DNA of 64,000 nucleotides from Manduca sexta. Its lineage: Eukaryota; Arthropoda; Insecta; Lepidoptera; Sphingidae. A program made the position numbers and the translations under genes. Positions within the stretch are counted from its first letter, which is position 1, and every line of letters starts with the position of its first letter. Location: positions 6,870,913-6,934,912 of the forward strand of contig NC_051131.1 of NCBI RefSeq assembly GCF_014839805.1, in the 5' to 3' direction. Positions 29,301-37,588 of the stretch are shown here, piece by piece. The notes below the pieces were generated by a model. That model had not been told where the DNA came from, did not search any database, and saw only the letters and a program-made list of their open reading frames with translations.

Positions 29301-32300
29301 ACAAACAACACCAGAATCCCTTTCCAGTTTACAACAATATTATTGAACTACTGTTGTTTAAGTAATTAGTAAATACTATATTTTGTGTTCATATATTAAG
29401 GGTAGATCGCATTGCCCGATGTTGCCAGTTTATAGTTTTGTGATTTGCAAGAATTACGGGAAATTGTACACTTAAGTATTCACTACCCAGAAAACATAAC
29501 AATAACTTCAAATTACATTATATCGTAAAACGATGCCCCAGTAAACCTTAATTCAAAATACAATAATAATATCTATAGAAAACAATTATTTACGTATGTT
29601 AACTATCATATAATGTATGAAATCACATTCATGGTATCTTGTTTTAAAAATAATTAAATATGTGGGATGTGGTAACTAGTCCTTTTTAATATTTCTTGTT
29701 GTGTTATCCTACGGGCCTCAAATCAAATCGTTACAGACATTTATACAATGAACATTCATGCTTACTATCATTATATTACAGGAATACTATTAATAAATAT
29801 ACATATATCCAGGGCTTTGTTAGTGAGGGCACGCGGGGACACGCATTGCCCACAAAGAAAATTTTAAAATATCAAAAAATTGCCATTAGAAAGTACAGAA
29901 AGGGAGAGGCGTACAAAAAATTATGGACTTATTTCAAAAATTAGCGTGCCCCCAAAAAAGAAGTGACGAAAAAAAGCATACATATATCAATATTTTTTTT
30001 GAATCCTTCATTCTATCAAAAATGTAAAACAAGCTGTGGGGTGGGGTGTACAATATAATCTGTCGGGTTTCAATTGTAAATATTAATACTGACTCCACTA
30101 AAATCCATGTATTTGCGTATTACGGATAATATTATAACCGTACATACGTTTATACAAATATTAATAAACACATAGTAAGAATATTAACAAACGGAGGCCA
30201 TGGCGGCAGGAGTGTAGTAGTGTTCCGCGGGGTTCACACTCAAACCGCTCGTGTATATGCCGAGCGCAAATGTGCGCGCTACGTAGGCTAGGGCGCGTTG
30301 TGGAATGGGGGCGTTTGGAGAATTCCACCACGGTATCCCCTGCCTGTCGTAAGAGGCGACTAATAGGGGCCACGAAGGGGGTCGTCGGCGGGCAGCAGGG
30401 GGCTGTCCGCCCTAGTGCATTTTTGTGCATTTTTGCACATCTTTCGGTTGACCCCCGGGATGGACGGCAGTGTGCTGTTGGCCTCACACTGCCGTAGACG
30501 CCGAGGGCGTCCTTCGGTGCGCGGGGGCTTCTGAGCCCCCCCCCCCCCCCCCCCCATAGGAGACGGGCCGCAAGGCGGCACCGCGCAGGGGCGGCTGCGG
30601 TCGCAGACTAGACACTTCAACGTCAGAGGAAGCCCGCAGCCGTCCCTAATGCGCCGAAGAGGGCCACCGCGGAGTTTTAGCTGGTAGGCCGTGCATAGGT
30701 TAAGTTGTATATAGGGTTAGGGACTCGGCCCGGCGGTCGCCCGAAGGTCATCATCAAATCCGGGCGGCTCAACGCCGGGCCGTAAGGCACGGTTACCCCA
30801 GCATAACCGCTCAGTCGCCCCCCACGAAGGCTGGGCGGTAGTAATAAGGCACTTTTTCCGCGAAAACAAAAAAAAAAAAGGCTAGGGCGCGTAATTCAAG
30901 GGAGGGTCTGATCCCCATATATCTCAATCGGGCATCCCCTAAACACGCACACATTTATAATTTAACAGCAAGTAGTAATTACTTACGTAAACTCACTTAT
31001 ACTTAGCGCGATACGTGTCTTAATATTATGCATGTAGAAGTTTTGCCAGTTGGATGGTGCTCCAATTCGCCGAAAATCCGACATAAAGAAACGGTGAAGT
31101 CGCGCAATCGTGTAAAAAGATCCTCAATTTATTAGTGTAAAAGATGCAGTAGATTGTGGTCTAAGTCGTCAATAATTCGAAATAGCCTAGTTTCCCAATC
31201 ATCGATATAATATATGTACTACGTACTAGAAGATCTGGCGTTCCGAACACTCATGTGTTCGACTCAAACGTGCACTCGAGTGCAATTCGTAAACCAGTAT
31301 TGTTTCAACATAGACAGCGTGTGGTTATGTACGGAGCGACGGTCATAATATAAGAACTCGAATCTAAGTGTAAACCTGGATGTGAATACAAATTATTAAT
31401 CAAATAAGTTCAATTATTTGTTGTTCAAGTGAATAAATAGGGTATAATAGTGACGTTTGGTTGCCATTTTACTTATATTCTATTTAAAGCGCTTTAGCAC
31501 TGCATGTTTAAAAACTTTAGTTAGACGACATCTGATGTTTTAGCGCTGCAGCTAACTTTAGTTCTAACTCCGTATTTTTACATATAGTTTATATTGACCT
31601 TCGTGTCTATAGAATATACGTCAATGAAGACAAAGTGCAAAAAAGGTCCCCAATTTTCCATCTATCGATGTGAAAGGTTATCGCTGTATTACTTTTTTCC
31701 CATAAAGCTAAAAATTACTTAAGCAAGAATTTTAACATGAGCCTTTCGAGATAGCCAAATTACGACCGCTCGCCATTCGGAATTATTAATTGCTGCAACT
31801 CCCCGAGGTAGTCTACACGGCGAAAAATCGACTTATCTCACAAAACTAGCCTGCAGTTTATTTGCATTAGTCGTTCTAAAAAAGTATAAAAGTAATCAAG
31901 CTAAAAATGTTTTATTTTTTCCAGAACGTTACATTGCTGCGTAACGAGTAACGACCTCGTAAATAGAAACCAAAACTCTACCAATTTCAGCCATTTTTGG
32001 TCCCAAAATCCTGATATACTTAATTAGTACATATTCTTATTTTCAATCAAAATCGTAACAAGTCATATGCAACTCCTGGATGGAAGCGCCTTAAAGATAG
32101 TATCAGTGTTTATTATACATATTTACTTAGTTATTCAGCAATTGTCAAAGTAGATATAAATAATCAACTAAGGAAATATAATGGCTTCAGTATATATTAC
32201 TATTACTCTTGTGTTCTTGTGTTACTAAATTGACAGCTTTTTTACTCAACATAACCTAAAATCTTAAGTGTTTAGTTCTGAAATTTAAACAAGTGCGTAC

Positions 32301-32698
32301 TTACTCACTTGAAAACCACAGTAAGTAACCATAGTAACTTAAAAATACATGTAAATTAAGTACTTAATTAATATATTAACATTATAATACCTATAGTATA
32401 AAGTAAGTACATTAGCGACAGCAACAAGTTGCAAAACTAACAGATAAGTACCTACTTATTTAGATACGTAAGTGCATACAAATACGTATCGTATTACTTA
32501 CTGAATTGAATATTTGCTGAGAAGTATCTCGTCCTTCTTATTTTCCTTCTTTGAGTTATACAACCACCAAATGGTTCCGCCTAATAAAATTATAAGCACT
32601 ACTATATCAAAAGTGCTAAACAAGGATCCACCGACGGCGGCTGCTGCAGCGGCACCAGTAGCAGCATCTTTAAGAACATCTTGTGTATTCTCTGACAT
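5125..32698 (-). CDS. Cpr: NADPH-cytochrome P450 reductase, N-terminal 408 residues (3' end outside window)
   Basis: The product is a membrane-anchored diflavin reductase of the endoplasmic reticulum. It passes electrons from NADPH through FAD and FMN to microsomal P450s and haem oxygenase. Seven exons join in consistent phase: 32502-32698, 18017-18203, 15649-15798, 6481-6605, 5928-6122, 5612-5739 and 5125-5366. Residues about 24-45 form a hydrophobic anchor ('FDIVVLIILLGGTIWWLY'). FMN-domain motifs follow: 'YGSQTGTAEEFA', 'ATYGEGDPTDN', 'FGLGNKTYEHYN' and 'LGDDDANIEDDF'. The linker/FAD part carries 'GDHVAIYP' and 'PCPTSYRTALSHY'. The family is usually about 680 residues, so the last ~275 (rest of FAD, NADPH site, stop) are off the left edge. 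The start is the first ATG (MSENTQ); five codons upstream the frame has only GTG. Introns 1 and 3 are about 14.3 and 9.0 kb and full of transposons. Confidence 0.95.
5612..5739 (-). CDS. Cpr: Cpr coding exon 6
   Basis: It encodes 'PYDAKNPFLAQIKVNRELHH' through 'DSKMRYEAG', with the final Gly split G|GT. Acceptor TTTCAG, donor GTAAGT. Confidence 0.94.
5928..6122 (-). CDS. Cpr: Cpr coding exon 5 (connecting region)
   Basis: It encodes 'IEDDFITWKDKFWPAVCEKY' through 'EIARLHSLQVQRP'. Acceptor TTTCAG, donor GTAAGT. It joins exon 6 inside a Pro codon (CC|T). Confidence 0.94.
6481..6605 (-). CDS. Cpr: Cpr coding exon 4 (FMN domain)
   Basis: Acceptor TTTCAG, donor GTAAGG. It encodes 'VFGLGNKTYEHYNAVA' and '...FELGLGDDDA'. 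The next Asn codon is split AA|T. Confidence 0.94.
9600..10620 (-). pseudogene. Decayed non-LTR retrotransposon, reverse transcriptase and C-terminus
   Basis: The minus strand reads 'MRQGCVASPWLF', the catalytic 'LLYADDQVMLASSAEELQ', 'VSKTKVMVFERDDS' and 'FVYLGCVFTSDGR' (10596-10237). A shifted frame (10004-9624) then gives 'MLRCFGHLDRMDDKRLTK', 'GRGRPHRTFE' and the usual post-RT Trp/Arg-rich tail. YADD is the RT active-site box. Only the second half of the RT and the tail are present, and the two parts are in different frames, so this is a 5'-truncated dead LINE. I do not assign a clade. Confidence 0.8.
11076..11477 (+). repeat. Probable retroelement 3' tail
   Basis: A moderately GC-rich block ('CCTCACCGGTGAGGATCGCG' near 11208) is followed by AT-rich DNA and ends 'GAATAAAGCATTTTTATTTATTTATTT'-like. 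Such a TTTA-rich end with AATAAA is usual for moth LINE 3' ends. No coding part is visible. Confidence 0.35.
12104..12290 (+). repeat. Single arm of the 52-kb foldback MITE family
   Basis: The text 'AAGGTCCATTTTCATACATT' through 'CTGGGTAACTAAACAAGTAT' and 'ATTCACGTCTAGTTAGTGAT' matches, nearly base for base, one arm of the element at 52294-52906. The opposite arm is absent here, so this is a half-element. Confidence 0.8.
12469..12994. mobile_element. MITE with 8-bp target-site duplication (hAT type)
   Basis: It is bounded by TAGGGGTCGCAATACCGG on the left and CCGGTTTGCGACCCCTA on the right, which are inverted copies. GGCAATAC precedes it (12461-12468) and follows it (12995-13002), a perfect 8-bp duplication. 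That length is the hallmark of hAT transposition. Internally it has clusters of 'CCGGTATT' and 'TTTTCGGTATT' in both orientations near the ends and no open frame. Confidence 0.85.
15649..15798 (-). CDS. Cpr: Cpr coding exon 3 (FMN domain)
   Basis: Acceptor ATTCCAG, donor GTAAGT, 150 bases, phase 0 at both ends. It encodes 'EELMKLQEIPNSLAVF', then 'ATYGEGDPTDN', the FMN-binding loop. Confidence 0.94.
16605..17970 (+). pseudogene. Penelope-like retroelement, copy A (RT tail, GIY-YIG region, 3' end)
   Basis: From about 16635 the plus strand reads 'VEVKGVAMGSNVSPVVAD', 'ILMEDFEKAVLTT', 'YVDD', then 'KSLAFLDVLVISNPDQTL' and 'YPNAESYHHPKPTVRKS'. This is the conserved second half of the Penelope-type RT. 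Around 17200-17420 a degraded GIY-YIG-like block follows: 'KTPKKISQFLP'-like text, 'Y...I..NYSLSYI' and 'VKHRRSTKSAVAGYSE'. At about 17428-17635 foreign DNA interrupts the element. The 3' end from 17650 matches copies B and C and carries the motif 17888-17923. Stops and frame changes make it inactive. Confidence 0.78.
17888..17923 (+). other. Hammerhead-like motif, Penelope copy A
   Basis: Sequence GTGACCATGAAGGCTGC is followed by AAAGTCTTTGAAACGTCGG. AAGGC can pair with GTCTT (stem II with one G-U pair), followed by GAAAC-GTC. Penelope-like elements are known to carry hammerhead ribozymes of this compact layout. The first core box here is 'GACCATGA', not the required CUGAUGA, so activity is doubtful. 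Confidence 0.4.
18017..18203 (-). CDS. Cpr: Cpr coding exon 2 (FMN phosphate loop)
   Basis: Acceptor TTACAG. It encodes 'GRSLVVFYGSQTGTAEEFA' and ends '...ADPEECDM' in phase 0. The donor, GTTTGT, is weaker than those of the other exons. The residues match the family closely on both sides, so the boundary is well supported. Confidence 0.93.
18270..18490 (-). repeat. Helitron-like 3' end fragment, reversed
   Basis: It begins 'ACTAGGTTTTGCTC', the reverse of the GAGC..CTAGT end. 'GAAATAGTTTTTGCGGGATA' and 'CCCGGGATGAAAAGTAGCCTATG' follow, the usual inner sequence of this family. The far end is not defined. Confidence 0.5.
19169..19547. mobile_element. hAT-type MITE, copy 1, with 8-bp TSD
   Basis: The ends are CAGGGTCGTAGCTAG and CTAGCTACGGCCCTG, inverted repeats of the CAGGG type used by hAT transposons. 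CTCTGAGT flanks both sides (19161-19168 and 19548-19555). The body (379 bases, G-run near 19183, no open frame) is almost identical to copy 2 at 35795-36165, apart from the G-run length and a few substitutions. Confidence 0.93.
20470..20545 (-). repeat. Helitron-like 3' end fragment, reversed
   Basis: 'ACTAGCTTTTGCTCGCAGG' and 'GTGTGAAATAGTTTTTCCGTG' match the reversed 3' end of the Helitron family. Only this end is visible. Confidence 0.5.
22090..22470 (+). repeat. Penelope-like retroelement, copy B (3' end only)
   Basis: 'TTGGGCAGATGGTTGGAAGG', 'AGCTCATTCTGCGTAGATCG' and 'GACCATGAAGGCTGTGGTC', then 'GAAACGTCGG', match the 3' ends of copies A and C in order. No RT or GIY-YIG portion precedes them. 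Confidence 0.75.
22367..22401 (+). other. Hammerhead-like motif, Penelope copy B
   Basis: CGTGACCATGAAGGC, a short loop, then GGTCTTCGAAACGTCGG. AAG..C pairs with G..CTT, followed by the intact 'CGAAACGTC' box. As in copy A, the first core box departs from CUGAUGA. Confidence 0.4.
22650..22925 (+). repeat. Two divergent direct repeats, with an inverted copy at 23340-23460
   Basis: Two units each carry 'GAG.AGT....TGTGCATCTTC', 'CGAAG.TCAAAGTCAA', 'CAATATTTTTAATATG', 'TTGAA.TTATAT' and 'AAAAT..ATTTGA'. The second starts near 22776. Near 23340-23460 the reverse complement recurs ('CTTCGAAGATGCA', 'TTTTGTGTTGGGCTCAATATA'). The origin is unknown. Confidence 0.6.
23620..24120. repeat. SINE-like or retroposed sequence
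   Basis: An A/T homopolymer (about 23609-23632) is followed by 'GCCGTGGCTATCACCTGGGG' and 'AGCAACCACGGCAGCCCC'. Near 23895 'GTCTCGATGGCGTAGTT' and 'ATACGACTATCGCGCTGAGG' look like the head of a tRNA-derived SINE. A related 'TACGACTATCGAGCTGA' occurs at about 24061. No box B is convincing. Confidence 0.35.
24490..25090 (-). pseudogene. Tc1/mariner-type transposase remnant
   Basis: On the minus strand, in shifting frames, I read 'RARVLFSKESRFGFHPDSRR', 'VCIWRVRGRHQNPEEV', 'RICLGAKTDLVLMRGNLSAE', 'QYRDEIVRSMV', 'FMFMHDNARA' and '...SADFNP'. These match, in order, the Tc1 transposase blocks 'VLFSDESRF', 'VWR..GE..NP', the 'RG.L....Y...IL' helix, 'F.HDNA..H' (second catalytic Asp) and 'SPDLNP'. 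Frame changes and stops show it is inactive. Terminal repeats were not found. Confidence 0.78.
26985..27690 (+). pseudogene. Penelope-like retroelement, copy C (GIY-YIG endonuclease and 3' end)
   Basis: Frame 26983-27282 reads 'YYILKRALIKTYFKPPKKIS', 'LQEPGVYKIDCNSGLSYIGQ', 'TKRNIGTPVKEHIADVKHRR' and 'STKSAVAEHSK'. 'GVYKIDC...SYIGQTKR' is the GIY-YIG nuclease core specific to Penelope-like elements, with the characteristic downstream 'KSAVAEH'. A stop follows, then in related frames 'RFLPRMIREAIEIKKHPNFN' (family-typical) to about 27385. The 3' end matches copies A and B and ends near 27690. RT sequence is missing, so the copy is truncated. Confidence 0.85.
27609..27645 (+). other. Hammerhead-like motif, Penelope copy C
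   Basis: After a C-run of more than ten bases comes ACCATTAAGGCTGCAAAGTC and then TTCGAAACGTCGG. AAGGC/GTCTT pairing and the CGAAAC-GTC box are kept. The first box is degraded further (ATTA for ATGA). Confidence 0.35.
28467..28543. repeat. Perfect 33-bp inverted repeat with 11-base loop
   Basis: The left arm 28467-28499 and the right arm 28511-28543 are exact reverse complements, beginning AGTAATCAGTAATTG and ending CAATTACTGATTACT. The loop is TTTAAGGTAAG. Nothing outside the arms continues the symmetry. It could be a tiny MITE, a recent template-switch inversion or a hairpin RNA precursor. Confidence 0.9.
30286..30892 (+). mobile_element. GC-rich poly(A) retroposon with 13-bp target-site duplication
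   Basis: GGCTAGGGCGCGT stands at 30286-30298 and again at 30880-30892. The insert between (30299-30879) is GC-rich, contains 'CCCCTGCCTGTCGTAAGAGG' and a C-run at 30535-30555, and ends in a run of A. The duplication plus A-tail show target-primed insertion. The 'CTGCCTGTCGTAAGAGGCGA' wording is common in 3' regions of insect R1-type LINEs and their SINEs. Short open frames here are GC-driven artefacts. Confidence 0.85.
32502..32698 (-). CDS. Cpr: Cpr coding exon 1 (membrane anchor)
   Basis: It encodes MSENTQDVLKD, an Ala-rich stretch and the single membrane helix, then 'YSIQ' with the Gln codon split CA|A. Donor is GTAAGT. It may be preceded by a non-coding exon: a TTAG lies a short way upstream of the ATG on the minus strand. 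Confidence 0.93.
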
Positions 32699-32701
32699 TT
32701 T

Positions 32702-33120
32702 ACAGTCTGTCACTTTATGCGCAATACCTAAGTGGAATCACTTTAAATACGAACACGCAAGGTCACTTAAAATTGTTATTTTACGTGACGATTGTTAAAC
32801 TAACGCCGAATAAGGTAACAAAATAATGTTTTATACCAAAGCGTCCCAACAACACTTTGACACTGAGTGAATGACGTACGTGACTACAGGTAGATTGGTA
32901 TACTTGGTATTGAAAAAATGCTATAACACAAGCCACACAACCGGAATAAACGAAGCCAAATAGCGATTCACAATCGCCTGTCACGACGGCTGGCGCGAGT
33001 ATAACCGACTAGAGCCGAAACCCGTGCGGACGTACCCCGCGCGCCGCGCCGAAAGGAATCATGACATATGGTCGTGGGGATAATACGATACGGACTGCTC
33101 TAGGTAACATTACGTGTACA
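32702..33120 (-). promoter_or_regulatory. Cpr: Probable Cpr 5' UTR and promoter region
   Basis: This is the stretch immediately upstream of the Cpr start. A CpG-rich patch at about 32985-33060 ('GTACCCCGCGCGCCGCGCCG') stands out from the AT-rich surroundings. That fits a promoter or first non-coding exon, but no TATA box or initiator is clear. Confidence 0.35.
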
Positions 33121-33375
33121 TTGGTGAACTGTGTACTCTGTGTAGACAAACTCTACATTTGCGCTCTACGCTTCCATCAATAATCACAGCTTAGTACTTA
33201 CCTATGTATCGCCTTCTTTCATACATTTTAATGAAATATTTTACTTTAAAGGCTCCTGTGCTCTTTTAACATATCTACCTACCTAGATATGGGTTTTTTA
33301 CGATTATAAGATTTTCGTAGGTACTTGCTTATCTTTTAGCACTTCTGGTAGTAGGGTTGCCAACCATACTTTATA

Positions 33376-33778
33376 TCGCTCCTTTACTTTTTTATGAAAC
33401 AATGTGAAACGTGGTGCTGGCGGCGAATGCTGCGCATAAGCTGGATAGAGGTTCGATCCAACAGGTTAATACTGGAGGAACTGAAAATAAAAGAGCGACT
33501 GTCCACCATCGTTATCCGTAGATGTGTCCATTTCTTCGGTCATGTGGCGCAGAAAATCCCTGATAACATGGAACGATCTATCTTGTTAGGAAAGGTTTAG
33601 GGGAGCAGACCAGCTAGTTGGGCTGATCAAATAAGTAAGGCGCTAGCCATGACTATCCCGGAGCAACTGCATCTGGCGGAGGACCGTCATGCCTGGCGAT
33701 CAGCTGTCCAAGACTCGACCAAGTGACAGGGGTAGCGATCCTCAGCATTGAGGGAATGATTAGAGAGAGAGAGAGATA
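33376..33778 (+). pseudogene. LINE C-terminal fragment
   Basis: The frame reads 'CETWCWRRMLRISWIEVRSN', 'ILEELKIKERLSTIVIRRCV', 'HFFGHVAQ' and 'NMERSILLGKV'. After a stop come 'SRPASWADQIS' and 'ALAMTIPEQLHLAEDRHAWR'. This is the usual post-RT tail ('WRRMLRISW', 'FGH', 'G.R.W.D', 'A.DR..WR') of moth non-LTR elements. It ends at a (GA)n run near 33767. It is 5'-truncated and interrupted. Confidence 0.8.
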
Positions 33779-33779
33779 T

Positions 33780-35140
33780 TTTTTGTTAGTACCTGAATGA
33801 AAATAAACTTCTAAATCATATTTTTTCAATCCCATGATCAGATTAAATTTAAGTAAGTACTGGCTGAATGTATTCATCAGATTTTCGTTTAAAAAAAATA
33901 AAAACAAAATACTTATTTTATTTCATTTGTTTAGTTTAACAATTGTTTATGGAAACATGTGGAAAAAAACTTACTGCTTATTTTTCTATTATACTTAAGT
34001 ACTACCGTTTATTTGTACGTCCGTATGTACGTTTCGTACATAATGTCGGCAGCCCTAACTGATAGGTACCTATGATACTAATTTATAATATTTTACAATC
34101 TTTTATTATTTACCCAAACAAATAAGTCGAAGTTTACAATTCATAGATCTATAGCTAGGTAAGTATACTCTTTTTGACTTTTAAAACAACATGATTGTGA
34201 AGGAAAAAAAACCTTGCTCAAATATGTATGATTGCATGACGCAATACTAGGTCAACCAATCAAGGTGACGGCCAGTCAGTCAGGCTACTTATGTAGTTGT
34301 GGACTGTGGTTCGGTCGACGTAACAGTAAAAAAGAATAATTTAAAGTTAAACACGACTGCGCCGCATAATAAAAGTCTTATTCGGGGGAAATGTTAATTA
34401 ATTCTCCTAGGACTTTATGATGACTTTTCTACAAGTGTCTCTGGGTTCTTTATATGAAGTTTTTTTATATGGTTATACTCTAACAAGATTCATAATCTTA
34501 TAAGGGCAATTAAAGCGTGTTTATATGTACAAGGTTCATTGTATAAGGGCAATTAGATGTACTTAACTATTTATATTGTATCTAGGTACTTTTGTCATAC
34601 ATTATAAGTAGGCCCATCCGGTTAAGTAAGGATAAGGGGTAAGGTCGTATAACGCAAAAAAACCGCGGAACTATTATTTAATGTTAGCCACGTAGGCGGC
34701 GATGCCGTTTGTTTTATCCCGCCCTATATATCGCATTTAATGCTACGAGCGAGAAAATTTAATACATGTGACTATGTTTAGTAAAATAAAAAAGGTAGAT
34801 TTTGCTCTTCATAACACAGATCTGGACTCCTATATAAGTACCTAATAAGGTCCACTAAAGGAAGTCTTTTGTGCATCTTATTATGTAAACCTTTAAAGCG
34901 TTATTAGAACGTTATCCGCACTTGTACGGTCGATCTTTTCGCAGGGTTTTAAATTTCTATCAAGATATTATCACAAATTTTACGCATATTATGGAGATAA
35001 TGGAACGATGATAAAATTATCACAGAAAGTAAAATTAATTAAGTTATATGAAATAACAGCTTCTGCTCGCATCTTCGCCCTCGTGAAAGAGTTTTGTAAG
35101 ATAAAAGTCCCACTAAAAAAAGTATCTGATTTAATTATAC
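33780..35140. other. Intergenic DNA, nothing recognised
   Basis: AT-rich sequence between the LINE fragment and the following MITE. I see no exon or repeat boundary. A Helitron-like scrap ('AACAGCTTCTGCTCGCATCT', reversed 3' end) is near 35055-35110. Confidence 0.5.
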
Positions 35141-35258
35141 TTATTTATGGCTCAATATTTTGGTCATAGTGGTTTCGCCATAAAAGGTAGATATGCTGTC
35201 GCGGACTTTTATTTAGACCTATTTATGATAAACAATCCTACGGTACATCATCTTTGTC

Positions 35259-35563
35259 TTATGCCGGCGCCACACATAGCAAAACTATTAGAACACTTGT
35301 TTGAACTCATGTGTGGCACGGGTATTTGCGTATTTGTGCAAAGTTTGTATAAATATTTGCGTATTTGCCATTCGGTATCGATTTTTCAACCACACATCAA
35401 AGCATTCAAAGTTATCGAGTTGCTTGAAGGAGAACCGATTAAGTATATGGAAACCTAAAAGTAAAAGCCATAAAAATTTAAATTTGATCAGTGTCTGTAA
35501 CTGTGTTCAAATGTGTGACAAAGCCTTTGTTCAAATATTTGTCTGTGTGTGGCGCCGGCATAA
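35259..35563. mobile_element. MITE with GGCGCC-containing inverted ends, copy 1
   Basis: The ends are TTATGCCGGCGCCACACA and TGTGTGGCGCCGGCATAA, perfect 18-bp inverted repeats. Inside are sub-terminal repeats such as 'GAACACTTGTTTGAACTCAT' and 'GTTCAAATATTTG'. It has no protein-coding capacity. A target duplication is not clear. Confidence 0.85.
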
Positions 35564-35794
35564 CTGCATCGGTTTAGGCAGCGTACGCCAAGAAAGCAAT
35601 TATTTTTCCGACTTACCTGGTATCTATCGTTAAGTATATTATGACCAAATTACACAAAATCATTATAAATTGTAGCTTATATGTTGTTCTGAATTCTGAT
35701 ATATTACTGTAAAGTTTCATCCAAATCCGTTCAGTAGTTCTTTTTGTGAAAGAGGAACAATCATACATGTACACATAAATCCATACATCCATCC

Positions 35795-36165
35795 CAGGGC
35801 CGTAGCTAGAGGGGGGCATTGTGGGGCAATGCCCTACCTTAAAATACTAATGCCCTACCTTAATAATCAACTAAATTGTACATTACTACTCAATGAAAAT
35901 ATATGACGATTTTGAAGTAGGTCCCATAGTAAGAGTTATTCGTATCGTTGGGTGAAATAACCCTCTTTCGAGATTTAAGGGATTTTTGTTACAATCTGTA
36001 TATTACCTTAACAATTACGTAAGTATTAACCTTTTTTTTACTCACGTTCACAAGTCAAGAAAACCAAAAATCGATTGAGCATATCAGATGTAGTAACATT
36101 TTTATTTCCGCCCTGCTTGTAATAACAGCTGCCCTACCTTAAATTCAAGTCTAGCTACGGCCCTG
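35795..36165. mobile_element. hAT-type MITE, copy 2, with 8-bp TSD
   Basis: The ends are CAGGGCCGTAGCTAG and CTAGCTACGGCCCTG. ATCCATCC flanks both sides (35787-35794 and 36166-36173). The body is nearly identical to copy 1 at 19169-19547 and in the same orientation. The close match suggests fairly recent movement. Confidence 0.94.
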
Positions 36166-36179
36166 ATCCATCCTCACAA

Positions 36180-37580
36180 ACTTTCGCATTTATAATGTTA
36201 GCAGGAAGTAGGATTTGTAATCTGAAATGCCGATGTAGGTACTTACTACAATTTTCTTTGCAAAAATCTGTTATTTTTACTTAAAGACAATACGACATTT
36301 TTAAATAGTATAAATTCGGGTTACAACAAGTGAGAACGCACCGCAAGAAGGGGTGAACAGTTTACCCAATGACGTTTTACAAATAGACGCGTCATAGGCT
36401 AACAAAATTGCACATAAAGACAGTGCAGTATTTACTATAGTTACAGGCTACAGCCCTAGCGGCTCGCATTGATACGGCCCGAGTGGGCTCGAGTGTCCCC
36501 GAATGGGCCCGAGCGTCGACCGCCCCGTCGTTGCCACGACAGTCAAATAGAATGCATTTATTAGTTAAAAATAAGTTAAATAGTGTAAACTTATTACTAA
36601 CGTATGACATTAAACGTTTTTTTCCATTCACAGTTGCAGTATAATTTGTTCATCATCTAAAAACACATCACAGGAAGGCATTTTATTTATAAAAATACAA
36701 AAAATTAGTAAGCCGACTAGCCGCGACTCTGGTTGGAGCTTGAATAAGTGAATGTCAGGCAATTACCTTGCTTTCGTCGTGCCAATACTTAGCTCGGACA
36801 ACGTATCTATGTAATAAAAACATCTTAGAGTTTACCTCTATTTTTTTCGACGCGTTAGAAGCTCTCAGTTTCTATCTAGACATATTCTTTATCAAAGAGG
36901 TCAGAGTAACAGAAAACAAAAGTGAACATATCTATTAGGTAAGTATTTAGACTATGCGACTCCAAACGTTTACAGAGTCGAAAAATAATACGTACCTAAG
37001 AACATAACTAAAACAATTAATGTCCTCATTACCCACAAAATAATAATATGTTAAGGGGACGTTCAAGTATTACGTAACGTAATTTGGTGGGTAGGTCTTG
37101 TAGAAGTCTTCGTGTGAGAGGGACAAAAATATTGCGAAGAAAGGTTTGAACTTCGAACACTTCAAGACGCCAGCATTCTAGTTTATTGGTCTCTGGCCAG
37201 CACTGCGCGCGAGTTACAATTTGACTAATGGATTTGAACTACCAATATTGTTGAAGCATTGATTTAAACTAATAAACATTAAATTATTTGTTTAATTTTA
37301 CTATTATTATTCCAGTCATATTACGATCCTTATTTTTAATTAATTTACAAGGGAACCTAGTAGGCATCGGCTTATATGGACGCTTCGCCATAATCACGTG
37401 TAATACAAACATCTTAGCTTCGCCACATGTCATTTTTATGCTAAAAATACTTAAAACTAGTTACAGGCTATCTACGACTAAGGTATGTAATTAGTAATAA
37501 TTACTAATGATCAATTTATTAACGATTTCTACAAAATCATGTTTCATTTGGACACGTCAGACCACGTTGTGATATTATTT
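36180..37580. other. Intergenic DNA with a small GC-rich island
   Basis: Mostly AT-rich. Near 36455-36535 a GC-rich patch repeats 'GGGC(T/C)CGAG' and is covered by a spurious minus-strand frame. I see no homology or splice context that would make it an exon. Confidence 0.5.
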
Positions 37581-37588
37581 ATAGTCTA

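Larger units (their letters stand above)
18204..32501. other. Cpr intron 1 (about 14.3 kb), transposon-rich
   Basis: It holds Helitron end fragments (18275-18480; 20470-20540), a hAT MITE (19169-19547), Penelope-like copies B and C, divergent tandem repeats (22650-22925), SINE-like DNA (23620-24120), a Tc1 remnant (24490-25090), a perfect hairpin (28467-28543) and a retroposon (30299-30879). Open frames in it are short and none shows host protein motifs. The segments about 20540-22090 and 25100-26860 are AT-rich, with nothing I recognise. Confidence 0.7.

Noticed and set aside
30161..30620. Several GC-rich open frames on both strands
   Set aside because: They overlap the retroposon 30299-30879, lack start context and motifs, and are long only because GC-rich DNA has few stops.
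36392..36631. GC-rich 79-codon open frame on the minus strand
   Set aside because: There is no recognisable motif, it has short internal GC repeats, and no splice context fits a host gene.
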